Assembly (NCBI RefSeq): GCF_007713715.1
Contig: NZ_VJWX01000009.1
Span: 1 to 42,117, forward strand
Source of the DNA: Amycolatopsis rhizosphaerae
GTDB taxonomy: Bacteria; Actinomycetota; Actinomycetes; Mycobacteriales; Pseudonocardiaceae
Length of the DNA: 42,117 nucleotides
Reading direction: 5' to 3'
A model generated the notes under the pieces. It did not search any database, was not told the origin of the DNA, and saw nothing but the letters and a program-made list of their open reading frames with translations. Of the stretch, positions 32,504 through 40,670 are shown piece after piece (the first letter of the stretch is position 1; each line of letters begins with the position of its first letter). The translations under genes were made by a program, and so were the position numbers.

Positions 32504-33998
32504 CGGGCTGCTGCTGGGCATCGACATCGGCACCTCCAGCGCCAAGGGGGTGCTGGTCTCCCCGCGCGGGGAGATCGTGGCCCGCGCCTGGCGGGCGCAC
32601 GAGACCTCCCACCCGCATCCGGGCTGGGTCGAGCACGACGCGGAATCCGTGTGGTGGCAGGACTTCCTCGCACTGTGCCGGGAACTCACCGCGGCCGCCG
32701 ACGGGCGGGCACTCGCGGGACTGGCGGTCAGCGGGATCGGCCCGGTGCTGCTGCCCGCCGATGCCGAGGGGCGCCCGCTGCGCCCGGCGATCCTCTACGG
32801 CGTCGACACCCGCGCCCACGCCGAAATCGCCGAACTCACCGCGGAACTCGGCGAGCGGTCCATTGTGGAACGTGCGGGTACGGCGCTGTCCTCGCAGGCG
32901 GTCGGCCCGAAATGGCGCTGGCTCGCGCGGCACGAGCCCGAGGTGTACCGGCGCAGCAGCCTGTTCCTGATGGCGAACTCGTACCTGGTGCACCGGCTTA
33001 CCGGGGAGTACGTGCTCGACCACCATTCCGCCAGCCAGTGCGATCCCATGTACGACCTCCGGGCCGGTACCTGGGCGCGGGACTGGGCGAGCCTGGTGGC
33101 CCCCGGGATCGAGCTGCCCCGGCTGCTCTGGCCGACCGAGGTGGCCGGCACCGTGAGCGCCGCGGCCGCGGCGGAAACCGGCCTGCCGCAGGGACTTCCC
33201 GTCACCGCCGGTACGGTCGACGCCTGGGCGGAGGCGGCCAGCGTCGGGGTGACCGAACCGGGCGAGACCATGGTGATGTACGGCACCACCATGTTCCTGA
33301 TCCAGGTTCTGGCCGATCCGCGCCCGCATGCCGGGCTGTGGACCACGCGGGGCGCCTTCCCCGGCACCTACTCGCTCGCCGCGGGCATGGCCACCTCGGG
33401 GGCCATTACCGACTGGCTGCGCGGACTCGTCGGCGGTGATTTCGCCGGCCTGCTCGCGCGGGCCGCCGAAGTGCCGCCGGGCAGCCGCGGCCTGCTGCTG
33501 CTGCCGTACTTCGCCGGGGAGCGCACCCCGCTGTTCGACCCGGACGCCCGCGGGATCCTCGCCGGACTGACCACCGGGCACGGCCTGGGGGAGCTGTACC
33601 GGGCGGTGCTCGAGGGGATCGCCTACGGCGTGCGGCACAACCTCGAGGCCATGCACGCCTCCGGCGGCAAGGCGCGGCGGCTGGTCGCCGTGGGCGGGGG
33701 CACCCAGGGCGGGCTGTGGACACAGATCGTTTCCGACGTCACGGGCGCCGAGCAGGACGTGCCCGCCGAGACCATCGGCGCGGCCTTCGGGGACGCGCTG
33801 CTGGCGGCCGTGGCCACCGGTGCCGCACCGGAGATCGCGGAGTGGAACCCGGTGGCCCGCACGGTCCGGCCGCGGGCCGGCCACACCGAGGTCTACGAAC
33901 GGTTCTACCGCCATTACCGTGAGCTGTACCCGGCGACGGCGGAGCTGGCGCATTTCCTGGCGGCCGAGCAGAAGGCGGCCGACCGCCCGGCGAGCTGA
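32493..33998 (+). CDS. FGGY-family carbohydrate kinase (xylulokinase/fuculokinase-like)
   Basis: A 501-residue kinase. The first phosphate motif is LLGIDIGTSSAKGVLV (about residues 6-21). Then come HPGWVEHDAESVW, a substrate-loop region with SSQAVGPKWRWLARHEPEVY, and the C-terminal LVAVGGGTQGGLWTQIVSDV adenosine motif. The family phosphorylates ketoses such as xylulose, fuculose or ribulose. The GTG start overlaps the isomerase by 11 bp; an isomerase-kinase pair is a standard sugar-entry module. No aldolase or epimerase follows, so the product probably joins a pathway encoded elsewhere. Confidence 0.9.
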   Translation: MPSDGLLLGIDIGTSSAKGVLVSPRGEIVARAWRAHETSHPHPGWVEHDAESVWWQDFLALCRELTAAADGRALAGLAVSGIGPVLLPADAEGRPLRPAILYGVDTRAHAEIAELTAELGERSIVERAGTALSSQAVGPKWRWLARHEPEVYRRSSLFLMANSYLVHRLTGEYVLDHHSASQCDPMYDLRAGTWARDWASLVAPGIELPRLLWPTEVAGTVSAAAAAETGLPQGLPVTAGTVDAWAEAASVGVTEPGETMVMYGTTMFLIQVLADPRPHAGLWTTRGAFPGTYSLAAGMATSGAITDWLRGLVGGDFAGLLARAAEVPPGSRGLLLLPYFAGERTPLFDPDARGILAGLTTGHGLGELYRAVLEGIAYGVRHNLEAMHASGGKARRLVAVGGGTQGGLWTQIVSDVTGAEQDVPAETIGAAFGDALLAAVATGAAPEIAEWNPVARTVRPRAGHTEVYERFYRHYRELYPATAELAHFLAAEQKAADRPAS

Positions 33999-34020
33999 AG
34001 AAGAAGCGAGGAGGCCTTGG

Positions 34021-34791
34021 ATGCGCTCTGCCCTGGCGGCCGGGTTCGGGGAACCGGTGGGCCAGGGCTGGGTGCAACTGGCGGAGCTGGTGCTGGCCCT
34101 GGTGCTGTGCTCGCTCATCGGGCTCGAACGGGAGCTGAAGCAGAAGAGCGCCGGATTGCGGACCCACACGCTGGTCGGGGTCGGGGCGGCACTGTTCCTG
34201 CTGGTGAGCAAGTACGGGTTCGGCGATGTGCTGGCCGAGGGGCGCATCGTGCTCGACCCCTCGCGGATGGCCGCGCAGATCGTGTCGGGGATCGGTTTCA
34301 TCGGCGGCGGCCTGATCTTCGTCCGCCGTGACGTGGTGCGCGGCCTGACCACCGCGGCGGTCGTCTGGATGAGCGTGGCGGTCGGCTGCGCCTGTGCGGC
34401 GGGGCTCCCGTTGCTCGCGATCTTCGTGACCGCCGCGCACTTCCTCGTCGTCTACGGCTACCCGCCCCTGATCCGGGTCCTGACCCGCACCCGGCCCGTC
34501 ACCGCAACCGTGCGGGTCACCTATCAGGACGGGCGTGGGGTGCTCCGAAGCGTGCTCGAACACGCCACTCGTGCGGGTTACTCGGTCGAGCACGTGGTCA
34601 CCGAACGCCGGCAGGCCGAGCCCGCGGACGAGGACGGCTTCCCACGACCGCCCCGGGGCGGCGGGCGGCTGATCGATCTGCGGATGCGGCTGCTCGGGCC
34701 CCGTCCGGTGAACGTGCTGCTCACGGCGCTGGCCGAGCATTCGGGCGTGGTGGCGGTGGAGACCGGGGAAGTCGACGACACGAGCGAATAA
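34021..34791 (+). CDS. MgtC/SapB family membrane protein
   Basis: A 256-residue protein with GGAGG 9 nt before ATG 34021. The N-terminal half has about five hydrophobic helices and the family core LCSLIGLERELKQKSAGLRT HTL, with VSGIGFIGGGLIF. The soluble C-terminal domain, ending in RPVNVLLTALAEHSGVVAVE, is ACT-like. MgtC-type proteins affect magnesium and acid stress and F-type ATPase in pathogens; the role in soil actinomycetes is unclear. It follows the kinase by 22 bp and might be in the same transcript, although no sugar role is evident. Confidence 0.88.
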   Translation: MRSALAAGFGEPVGQGWVQLAELVLALVLCSLIGLERELKQKSAGLRTHTLVGVGAALFLLVSKYGFGDVLAEGRIVLDPSRMAAQIVSGIGFIGGGLIFVRRDVVRGLTTAAVVWMSVAVGCACAAGLPLLAIFVTAAHFLVVYGYPPLIRVLTRTRPVTATVRVTYQDGRGVLRSVLEHATRAGYSVEHVVTERRQAEPADEDGFPRPPRGGGRLIDLRMRLLGPRPVNVLLTALAEHSGVVAVETGEVDDTSE

Positions 34792-34919
34792 CCGCACTGG
34801 CCTCCATATGGGTGAAATGCGTCTCTTTCACCGTTGTGGGGTAACGGTTGGTGCTCTTCTGCCGAATACCCGTTGACGCGCTCGCCGGAAGCGCGGTGAA
34901 GCGAGAGAAGACCCCTGCC

Positions 34920-35411
34920 ATGGGTGTGGTTCCCGCGGTGGACTCCAGGAACGGGCGAGGGCCCGATTCGGGCACGACGGTGCTGATTGCCGCGCTCGGC
35001 GTGATGCTGGCCGTCGGCCTGGTCACGCTGCTGGTCGCCGGGCAGCGCTCGGCCGGTGGTCCCGCCCCCTCACCGTCGGGCATGACCGGGGCGCCGGTGG
35101 TGGCCGCGCCCGTGGCCCAGGCGGTGGCCCACACCGTCACCTACGAACTCGGCGGCGGGCAGACCGCCCTCGACATCACCTACGTCGCCCAGGGTTCCGC
35201 CATCGCGCAGGTCGCCAGGGCCGACACTCCCTGGACCATGATCGTCGAGCGGCACGATCCCGCGGGAGGCGCCCTCTACGTCAGCGTTTCGGCGCGCAAC
35301 AGCGGTTCCGGACCGCTGCACTGCCGGGTGCGGGTGGACGGGACCACGGTCGCCGAAGGAACCGTCGCGGAGCCGGGCGGCATGGTGCGCTGCTCGAAAT
35401 CCCTGAGCTGA
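34920..35411 (+). CDS. MmpS-family membrane-anchored protein
   Basis: A protein of about 163 residues from ATG 34920 (GAGAGAAG upstream; an upstream GTG at 34848 is possible). One transmembrane segment VLIAALGVMLAVGLVTLLVA, then a Pro/Ser/Gly linker and a beta domain: VTYELGGGQTALDITYVAQG, then LYVSVSARNSG and VRVDGTTVAEGTVAEPGGMV with a Cys pair (HCRV, VRCS). This is the MmpS C-terminal layout; in mycobacteria these assist MmpL lipid exporters. No MmpL gene is nearby. Free-standing transcription unit. Confidence 0.75.
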   Translation: MGVVPAVDSRNGRGPDSGTTVLIAALGVMLAVGLVTLLVAGQRSAGGPAPSPSGMTGAPVVAAPVAQAVAHTVTYELGGGQTALDITYVAQGSAIAQVARADTPWTMIVERHDPAGGALYVSVSARNSGSGPLHCRVRVDGTTVAEGTVAEPGGMVRCSKSLS

Positions 35412-35450
35412 GCCCGGCCGTCGCGCCGCGGCACTGGCACGATCGAGGTC

Positions 35451-36194
35451 GTGACGGGTGGCTCGGTGGTGATCTCTCCGATGCTGGCGATCGTGCTGGC
35501 CGCCCTGGTGGTGCTCGGCGCCGTCGTCTTCCGCGGCGGTGGTCTCGGGCCGGGCCGGGCGGTGGTCGTCGCCGCGCTGCGGGCCGCGGTGCAGCTCGCG
35601 GCGGTGTCGGTGGTGCTCACCGCGGTCCTGCGCTCGGGCTGGTGGACCGGCCTGTTCGTGCTGCTCATGTTCGCGGTCGCGGCCGTCACCTCGGCCCGGC
35701 GGGTCGGCGTGCCCCGGCGCGTCGCCCCGATCGCGGCGGCGATCGGCGGCGGGGCCGCCCCGGTGCTCGCGCTGGTGCTCGGCTCCGGCGTGCTGCCGCC
35801 GAAGCCGATCGCGGTGGTGCCCGTTTCGGGCATCGTGATCGGCGGCGCGATGACCGCGACCTCGCAGGCCGCGCGGCGCGCCCTCGACGAGTTGAAGACC
35901 CGGCACGGCGAGTACGAGGCGGCCCTGGCGCTGGGCTTCCTGCCGCGGGCCGCCGCACTGGAGATCTGCCTCCCCACCGCGGGGCAGGCGCTGATCCCGG
36001 CACTGGACCAGACCCGCACGGTGGGCCTGGTGACCCTGCCCGGGGCCTACGTCGGCGTGCTGCTCGGCGGGGCGAGCCCGGTACAGGCGGGGGTGACCCA
36101 GATCCTGGTGCTGATCGCGCTGCTGGCGGCCGAGGCGATCGCGGTGCTGCTCGTCGTGCAGTTCGTCGCGGCGGGACTGGTGAGAAGGCACTAG
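35451..36194 (+). CDS. FetB/UPF0014-type ABC permease
   Basis: A 247-residue protein with about six hydrophobic helices. LRAAVQLAAVSVVLTAVLRS, then SARRVGVPRR and PVSGIVIGGAMTATSQAARR and GQALIPALDQTRTVGLVTLP are typical of the UPF0014 (FetB) family. These partner with a FetA ATPase in metal export or stress tolerance. No ATPase gene lies beside it here. The GTG start at 35451 follows the MmpS stop by 39 bp. Confidence 0.85.
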   Translation: MTGGSVVISPMLAIVLAALVVLGAVVFRGGGLGPGRAVVVAALRAAVQLAAVSVVLTAVLRSGWWTGLFVLLMFAVAAVTSARRVGVPRRVAPIAAAIGGGAAPVLALVLGSGVLPPKPIAVVPVSGIVIGGAMTATSQAARRALDELKTRHGEYEAALALGFLPRAAALEICLPTAGQALIPALDQTRTVGLVTLPGAYVGVLLGGASPVQAGVTQILVLIALLAAEAIAVLLVVQFVAAGLVRRH

Positions 36195-36204
36195 GTTGGC
36201 GGCC

Positions 36205-36711
36205 ATGACTGTTGCCGAGCTCGTGACCGACGGCTTCGACCGGATCCGGCAGGTGGTGCACGGGGCGGTCCGCGGCCTGACCGAGGACCAGTTGGCCAGG
36301 CGCCTCGATGCGGAGGCCAATTCGATCGCCTGGCTCGTCTGGCACCTCACCCGCGTCCAGGACGACCACCTCGCCGACCTCGAGGGCGCCGAACAGGTCT
36401 GGACGAGTCAGGGCTGGCACGAGCGGTTCGGGCTGACGCTCGATCCCGCCGACACCGGCTACGGGCACAGCGCCGCACAGGTGGCCTCGGTGCGGGTCGC
36501 CGCGGACCTGCTGACCGGCTATCACGACGCCGTGCACGCCCAGACCGTCGCCTGGCTGTCGGGCCTGGAGGAACCGCAACTCGATCGGATCGTGGACGAG
36601 AACTGGGACCCGCCGGTGTCACTGGGGGTGCGGTTGGTGAGCGTGCTCTCCGATGACCTGCAGCACGCCGGGCAGGCCGCCCTCATCCGCGGCATCCTGC
36701 TCCGCGGCTAG
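36205..36711 (+). CDS. DinB-family (mycothiol-type) protein
   Basis: A 168-residue four-helix protein. EANSIAWLVWHLTRVQDDHL and a C-terminal DDLQHAGQAALIRGI hold the three histidines expected to bind a divalent metal. Many actinomycete DinB proteins are mycothiol-dependent S-transferases or isomerases. ATG 36205 is chosen; an ATG 9 bp upstream is in frame. It ends convergent with, and overlapping by 3 nt, the stop of a minus-strand remnant. Confidence 0.85.
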   Translation: MTVAELVTDGFDRIRQVVHGAVRGLTEDQLARRLDAEANSIAWLVWHLTRVQDDHLADLEGAEQVWTSQGWHERFGLTLDPADTGYGHSAAQVASVRVAADLLTGYHDAVHAQTVAWLSGLEEPQLDRIVDENWDPPVSLGVRLVSVLSDDLQHAGQAALIRGILLRG

Positions 36712-36800
36712 GACCTCCAGGATGCGGACACGCGGATCAACTCGAGCTTGGCCTCGTCCTCGCTGCCGGGCGGAGCGGTGTAGACGACAGACGCCCAGGG
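36708..36800 (-). pseudogene. C-terminal remnant of an XRE regulator with MmyB-like ligand domain
   Basis: The minus strand reads SVVYTAPPGSEDEAKLELIR then VSASW and stops at 36708-36710. This matches the last segment (V.YTAEPGS...AL.LL.SW) of MmyB-like ligand-binding XRE regulators, here only about 28 codons long. The rest of the gene is absent; upstream is the leader of the SRPBCC gene. Low-information but recognisable. Confidence 0.4.
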
Positions 36801-36867
36801 GGCCGGTGAACAGTGAAGCCATGACTGACACCATGCACTTCATCGGCTGCGCCGCCGGATCCGTGGG

Positions 36868-37431
36868 ATGGTGACCGCAATGGCACGCACTCCGCTGATC
36901 TCGTCCGAGGACCGCACCGTTCCCGTGACCGTCCAGACCCGGACTCACCTGTCTCCCGGGGAGACCTTCCGGATCATCGTCCCGATCGACCTCAGCCTCG
37001 TGTTCAAGGGCTGGGGTCCCTTCCCCGGGGTGCGGGGAGTGAAGAACCAGACCGGCGCCTGGGACTCGGCGGGCCAGTCCCGCAACCCCGACCTCACCGA
37101 CGGCAGCACCGCCGTCGAACGACTCACGGAGTACACCGCCCCGCACTCGTTCGCCTACGAGATCAGCGGCTTCACCAACGTCTTGGGGCGCCTGGTATCC
37201 GGTGTCCGCGGGGAGTGGACCTTCACCCCGGATGCCGAAGGCACGCTCATCCGCTGGACCTACGAATTCAAGCCGCTTCCGTACCGCGGCTGGATCATCC
37301 GCCGGATCGTCGTTCCGCTGTGGCGGCGCTACATGCACCATGGTGTCGAAGACGCCAGGCGCGCCGCAGAGGAGATCGCCGCCGCCGGCCTCCCCGCTGA
37401 CCCCGCAGGCGACGACTACGACCGGGATTGA
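36868..37431 (+). CDS. SRPBCC / polyketide-cyclase-like protein
   Basis: A 187-residue protein (ATG 36868; ATG 36880 is also possible). Helix-grip features: LSPGETFRIIVPIDLSLVFK, GWGPFPGVRGVKNQTGAWDS, a hydrophobic core strand SFAYEISGFTNVLG, GVRGEWTFTPDAEGTLIRWT and a long C-terminal amphipathic helix. START/SRPBCC proteins bind hydrophobic ligands and sometimes catalyse cyclisation; no polyketide genes are nearby. The C-terminal 16 bp overlap the convergent erythromycin-esterase gene. Confidence 0.82.
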   Translation: MVTAMARTPLISSEDRTVPVTVQTRTHLSPGETFRIIVPIDLSLVFKGWGPFPGVRGVKNQTGAWDSAGQSRNPDLTDGSTAVERLTEYTAPHSFAYEISGFTNVLGRLVSGVRGEWTFTPDAEGTLIRWTYEFKPLPYRGWIIRRIVVPLWRRYMHHGVEDARRAAEEIAAAGLPADPAGDDYDRD

Positions 37432-38729
37432 AAGCGCTCTCGCACGTCAACCGGTGAGCACGCGATCGCGTCGTCGTCGGGTTCGGCTGCGGTGACCCGC
37501 GGAAGGTGGACGACGGCGTCGAAGGCTTCCAACGGGTTCAATTCGGTCGAGAACGTGCCGTAACGCTGCATCGAGATGGCCCTGACCGTGGCGGCATCGG
37601 CCGGCGGCAGCCGCCGGAGGTCGACTGCGAACGGGCCCTCATGGCTGGCGGCCATGAGCGCGTCGAGGCTGCCGGGCTCGGGCGGCTCCAGTTCGGTGAA
37701 CAGGGTGCCGGTGTAGAAGTCCGCTCCGGTGTTGAGGGTCTGGCCGCTGCCGTTGGTGGTGGCGATGACGCGGTAGTCCTCGCCGAGCCGGTCGGCCAGG
37801 TGCAGCCCCATCGTCGCGGCCGGGGACAGGCCGGGAAAGTGGGCGGGCCAGCGCTGGACGTGGCCGTTGTGCGCGGCGAGCACGATGCGGTCCTCCCGCC
37901 GCAGGATCCACTCGACGGTGTCGGCGATCGCGGCATCGCGGTTGTAGAAGGCGCTTTCCCGCTCGCCACGGGCCATCGCGCGGACGTTCACGTCGATGGT
38001 GACGGTGAGGCGCAGGGAACGCAGCGCGCGCTCGTAGGCCGCGGCTCCGGTTCGCCGCCGGTAGTCCAGGCACCGCCCCTCCAGCCGTGCGGTCAGTTCG
38101 GACAGCCCTGCCGTCAGCGCGTCCCGCCTCGCGGGTTCGAGCCCGTCGTAGGCGGCGATAGCCTGCGCGAAGGAAAATGCCGACGGCACTGCGAACGCGG
38201 CGGCGGTCTTCCGGAGGTCCGGGTCCACCGTGAACCCGGGATCCGCCTCGGCGAGGTAGTCGAGAGCGGCGTCCAGCCCGGGCAACAGGGAAAGGTTCGA
38301 GCCCGACAGGTCGATTCCGTAGAAACCCACCGGCCGCGCGGCCGTGCGGTTGTGCTGCCGCATCCACTCCAGGAGGGTCCGCATCGGTGCCCACAACCCC
38401 ATCAGCGACGTCATGCCCTGAGCCAGGACCTCGCCGATCCGGTCTTCGCCGCCTCGGACCCAACGGTCGGTGCGGTGTCCTTCGGTGAACCCGGTCTCCA
38501 TCGCGTAGGCGCCGAAGCCGTGTCGCTCCACGAGGTAGCGCATCAGGCGATGACGCAGTTGGTAGGACTCGTGGTTGTAGTGCGCGCTTTCGCCGATCGC
38601 GACCACCCTCGCGTCCCCGATCACCTCGTCCAGCCAGCCCAGATCGTCCAGCGGGCCGCCCGGATCGAGGGTGTGCAGTGGTCGCACCACCGCGCTGCTG
38701 AGGACGGGTGTCTCCGTGTTCGTCGCCAT
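37416..38729 (-). CDS. Erythromycin esterase family protein
   Basis: A 437-residue protein from ATG 38729, with GAAGGGCAGG upstream. The conserved GExxH signature is VAIGESAHYNHESYQLRHRL (about residues 43-62). FYGIDLSG and VLAAHNGHVQRW follow, giving the second conserved histidine. Ere proteins hydrolyse the macrolide lactone; many chromosomal homologues have other, unknown ester substrates. Divergent from the ArsR-type regulator, across a palindromic site, suggesting substrate-linked control. Confidence 0.87.
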   Translation of the reverse strand: MATNTETPVLSSAVVRPLHTLDPGGPLDDLGWLDEVIGDARVVAIGESAHYNHESYQLRHRLMRYLVERHGFGAYAMETGFTEGHRTDRWVRGGEDRIGEVLAQGMTSLMGLWAPMRTLLEWMRQHNRTAARPVGFYGIDLSGSNLSLLPGLDAALDYLAEADPGFTVDPDLRKTAAAFAVPSAFSFAQAIAAYDGLEPARRDALTAGLSELTARLEGRCLDYRRRTGAAAYERALRSLRLTVTIDVNVRAMARGERESAFYNRDAAIADTVEWILRREDRIVLAAHNGHVQRWPAHFPGLSPAATMGLHLADRLGEDYRVIATTNGSGQTLNTGADFYTGTLFTELEPPEPGSLDALMAASHEGPFAVDLRRLPPADAATVRAISMQRYGTFSTELNPLEAFDAVVHLPRVTAAEPDDDAIACSPVDVRERFQSRS

Positions 38730-38744
38730 GTCCTGCCCTTCGAT

Positions 38745-38765
38745 CAATGTTCCCAACATTGGGAA
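38745..38765. promoter_or_regulatory. Overlapping palindromes between esterase and ArsR-type regulator genes
   Basis: CAATGTTCCCAACATTG (38745-38761, 7-bp arms) and TTCCCAACATTGGGAA (38750-38765, 7-bp arms) share the same bases in the 63-bp intergenic gap. Two symmetric frames over one site suggest a dimer site for the divergent regulator. Confidence 0.55.
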
Positions 38766-38792
38766 TGGTACCGGATATGAGATCATTGGGGG

Positions 38793-39326
38793 GTGGATAC
38801 GCTAGAACTGCTCCTGCATCCGGTGCGCCTGCGCCTGGTTTATGCCCTGTCCGGCGGGCGCGTCCGCACCACCGCCGAGTTGTGTGCGAGCCTGTCCGAT
38901 GTCCCCAAGACCACCGTGTACCGGCACGTCGGCCTCCTGGCCGAGGGCGGGGTACTGGAGGTCGCCGGCGAGCAGCGGGTGCGCGGCGCGGTGGAGCGCC
39001 ACTACCGGCTGCGCCGGGACCGGGCGGTGATCGACGCGGAGGCGGGCGCCTCGATGTCGGTGGATGACCATCGTCGCGGATTCGCCGCCGCCATGGCCGC
39101 GCTCCACGCCGAGTTCAACGCGTACCTCGACCGGTCAGGCGCCGACCCGTTCGCCGACCGGATCGGCTACCGGCAGGGCGTCTTCTGGCTCAGCGAGGAC
39201 GAACTCACCGAGATGATCGGCGAGCTTCGTGCCGTCATCGCGTCGCGGTCGGGCAACCAACCCGCACCGGATCGCAGGCCCCGGCTCATGAGCGTGATCC
39301 AGTTTCCCACCGAGGCGGACGGCTGA
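38793..39326 (+). CDS. ArsR/HTH-type transcriptional regulator
   Basis: A 177-residue protein beginning LELLLHPVRLRLVYALSGGR, the ArsR-like winged-helix start; then AELCASLSDVPKTTVYRHVG (recognition helix) and EVAGEQRVRGAVERHYRL (wing). The C-terminal half, with FAAAMAALHAEFNAYLDR and QGVFWLSEDELTEMIGELRA, is a helical dimerisation or effector region. GTG start with GGGGG upstream. No metal-binding Cys pair, so not a metal sensor. Likely regulates the divergent esterase. Confidence 0.83.
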   Translation: MDTLELLLHPVRLRLVYALSGGRVRTTAELCASLSDVPKTTVYRHVGLLAEGGVLEVAGEQRVRGAVERHYRLRRDRAVIDAEAGASMSVDDHRRGFAAAMAALHAEFNAYLDRSGADPFADRIGYRQGVFWLSEDELTEMIGELRAVIASRSGNQPAPDRRPRLMSVIQFPTEADG

Positions 39327-39367
39327 CGGACAGGAATCGGACAGAAGGCGGTCAAGTGCGAGCAAAA

Positions 39368-39377
39368 GTCTAGACCA
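39368..39377. promoter_or_regulatory. DasR-type (dre-like) site upstream of the S1 protease
   Basis: GTCTAGACCA matches the central 10 positions of the DasR consensus ACTGGTCTAGACCACT (12 of 16 overall in context). It lies about 67 bp upstream of the protease ATG. In Streptomyces, DasR links N-acetylglucosamine/chitin signals to secreted enzymes; conservation here is inference. Confidence 0.4.
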
Positions 39378-39443
39378 ATTTCGGTGATGCCTCGCATACT
39401 CGTCGAACGGTGTGTTTTCGTCCGGTCCCCGGAGGGAGAAACC

Positions 39444-40568
39444 ATGCGTTCGAGAATCGCGTTCGCCGTTTGCGGAGCGGCGGCGCTCGCCCTGAGTCTC
39501 ACCACGGCCGCGGCACCCGTCGCGCAGGCGTCACCCGGCCTGCTCGCGGCCATGCAACACGATTTCGGGCTGACGGCGGAACAGGTCCAGACCAGACTCG
39601 CGCAGGAGAAGACGGCGGGCGAGATACTGCCCGCGGCCCAGCGTGCCGCGGGCGCGGCCTTCGGCGGCGCATGGTTCGACTCCGCACAAGGCAGGCTCGT
39701 GGTCGCGGTGACCGACCGCGCGTCGGCCGCGGCCGTCGAGCGGACCGGCGCGACGACGGTGCCCGCCCGGGTGAGCGCCGCCGTCCTGGACGGTGCGAAG
39801 AAGGCGCTCGACGATTCCGCGAAGGCGCGGCCCGCTCCGGCGTCGGTGAGCGGATGGCGCACGGACCCCCGCAGCGGCAGCCTCGTCGTGACCCTGCAGC
39901 CCGGCGCGCGGGGCGCCGACGTCGATGCGTTCCTCGCCCGGGCGCGGCAGGCCGGCGCCCCCGTGGCCGTGGCCACCGCGCCGCGTCCCACGACGACCTC
40001 GGCAGGCACCGTCGGCGGCGACCCGTACATCATCAACGGCAGCGTGCGGTGCTCCATCGGGTTCTCGGTGTCGGGCGGGTTCGTCAGCGCCGGTCACTGC
40101 GGCAGCCCGGGCAACACGGTCACCGGCTGGGACGGCTCGGCGATGGGGACCTTCGTGGGTTCTTCCTTCCCCGGCAACGACTATTCCTACATCGCCATCG
40201 GCAACGGATGGTGGACCGTGCCGGTCGTGCTCGGCTGGGGCACCGTGAGCGACCAGTTGGTGCGGGGTTCGGCGGTCGCGGCGCCGGGTACCTCGGTCTG
40301 CCGCTCGGGTTCGACGTCGCACTGGCACTGCGGGGTCGTGGAGGGCCTGAACGAGACGGTCAACTACTCGCAGGGCGCGGTGTACGAGATGACGCGGACG
40401 TCGGTCTGCGCGGAGCCGGGCGACTCGGGTGGTTCGTTCATTTCCGGTGACCAGGCCCAGGGCGTCACGTCGGGCGGGTACGGCAACTGCAGTTCCGGCG
40501 GCGAGACGTGGTTCCAGCCGGTGAACGAGATCCTGCAGACGTACGGGCTGTCGCTGGTCACGGCCTGA
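39444..40568 (+). CDS. Secreted S1-family serine protease (streptogrisin/alpha-lytic type)
   Basis: A 374-residue preproenzyme from ATG 39444, with GGAGGGAG upstream. Signal peptide about residues 1-32 (SRIAFAVCGAAALALSLTTA, ending AQA). An alpha-lytic-type pro-region follows (LVVAVTDRASAAAVERTGAT). The mature chain starts near GGDPYIIN. Catalytic triad: His in VSAGHCGSPG, Asp in GNDYSYIAIG, Ser in EPGDSGGSFISG. Paired cysteines flank the His and Ser. The enzyme is secreted and digests extracellular protein. Confidence 0.93.
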   Translation: MRSRIAFAVCGAAALALSLTTAAAPVAQASPGLLAAMQHDFGLTAEQVQTRLAQEKTAGEILPAAQRAAGAAFGGAWFDSAQGRLVVAVTDRASAAAVERTGATTVPARVSAAVLDGAKKALDDSAKARPAPASVSGWRTDPRSGSLVVTLQPGARGADVDAFLARARQAGAPVAVATAPRPTTTSAGTVGGDPYIINGSVRCSIGFSVSGGFVSAGHCGSPGNTVTGWDGSAMGTFVGSSFPGNDYSYIAIGNGWWTVPVVLGWGTVSDQLVRGSAVAAPGTSVCRSGSTSHWHCGVVEGLNETVNYSQGAVYEMTRTSVCAEPGDSGGSFISGDQAQGVTSGGYGNCSSGGETWFQPVNEILQTYGLSLVTA

Positions 40569-40608
40569 GCCGCGGCTCGGCCGCCCACTCGCTCGCGGTG
40601 TCTTTCCC

Positions 40609-40656
40609 GTGAGGGGCCCCTCACAGTCGATACGACCGTGAGGGGACCCCTCACGG
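40609..40656. repeat. Two GTGAGGGG palindromes (terminator or dispersed intergenic element)
   Basis: GTGAGGGGCCCCTCAC (40609-40624, perfect palindrome) and a 21-bp palindrome CCGTGAGGGGACCCCTCAC plus GG (40636-40656), 11 bp apart. They follow the protease stop by 40 bp. They may act as its terminator, or belong to a dispersed family of short intergenic palindromes. Confidence 0.65.
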
Positions 40657-40670
40657 CAGCCGGGTGGCAG

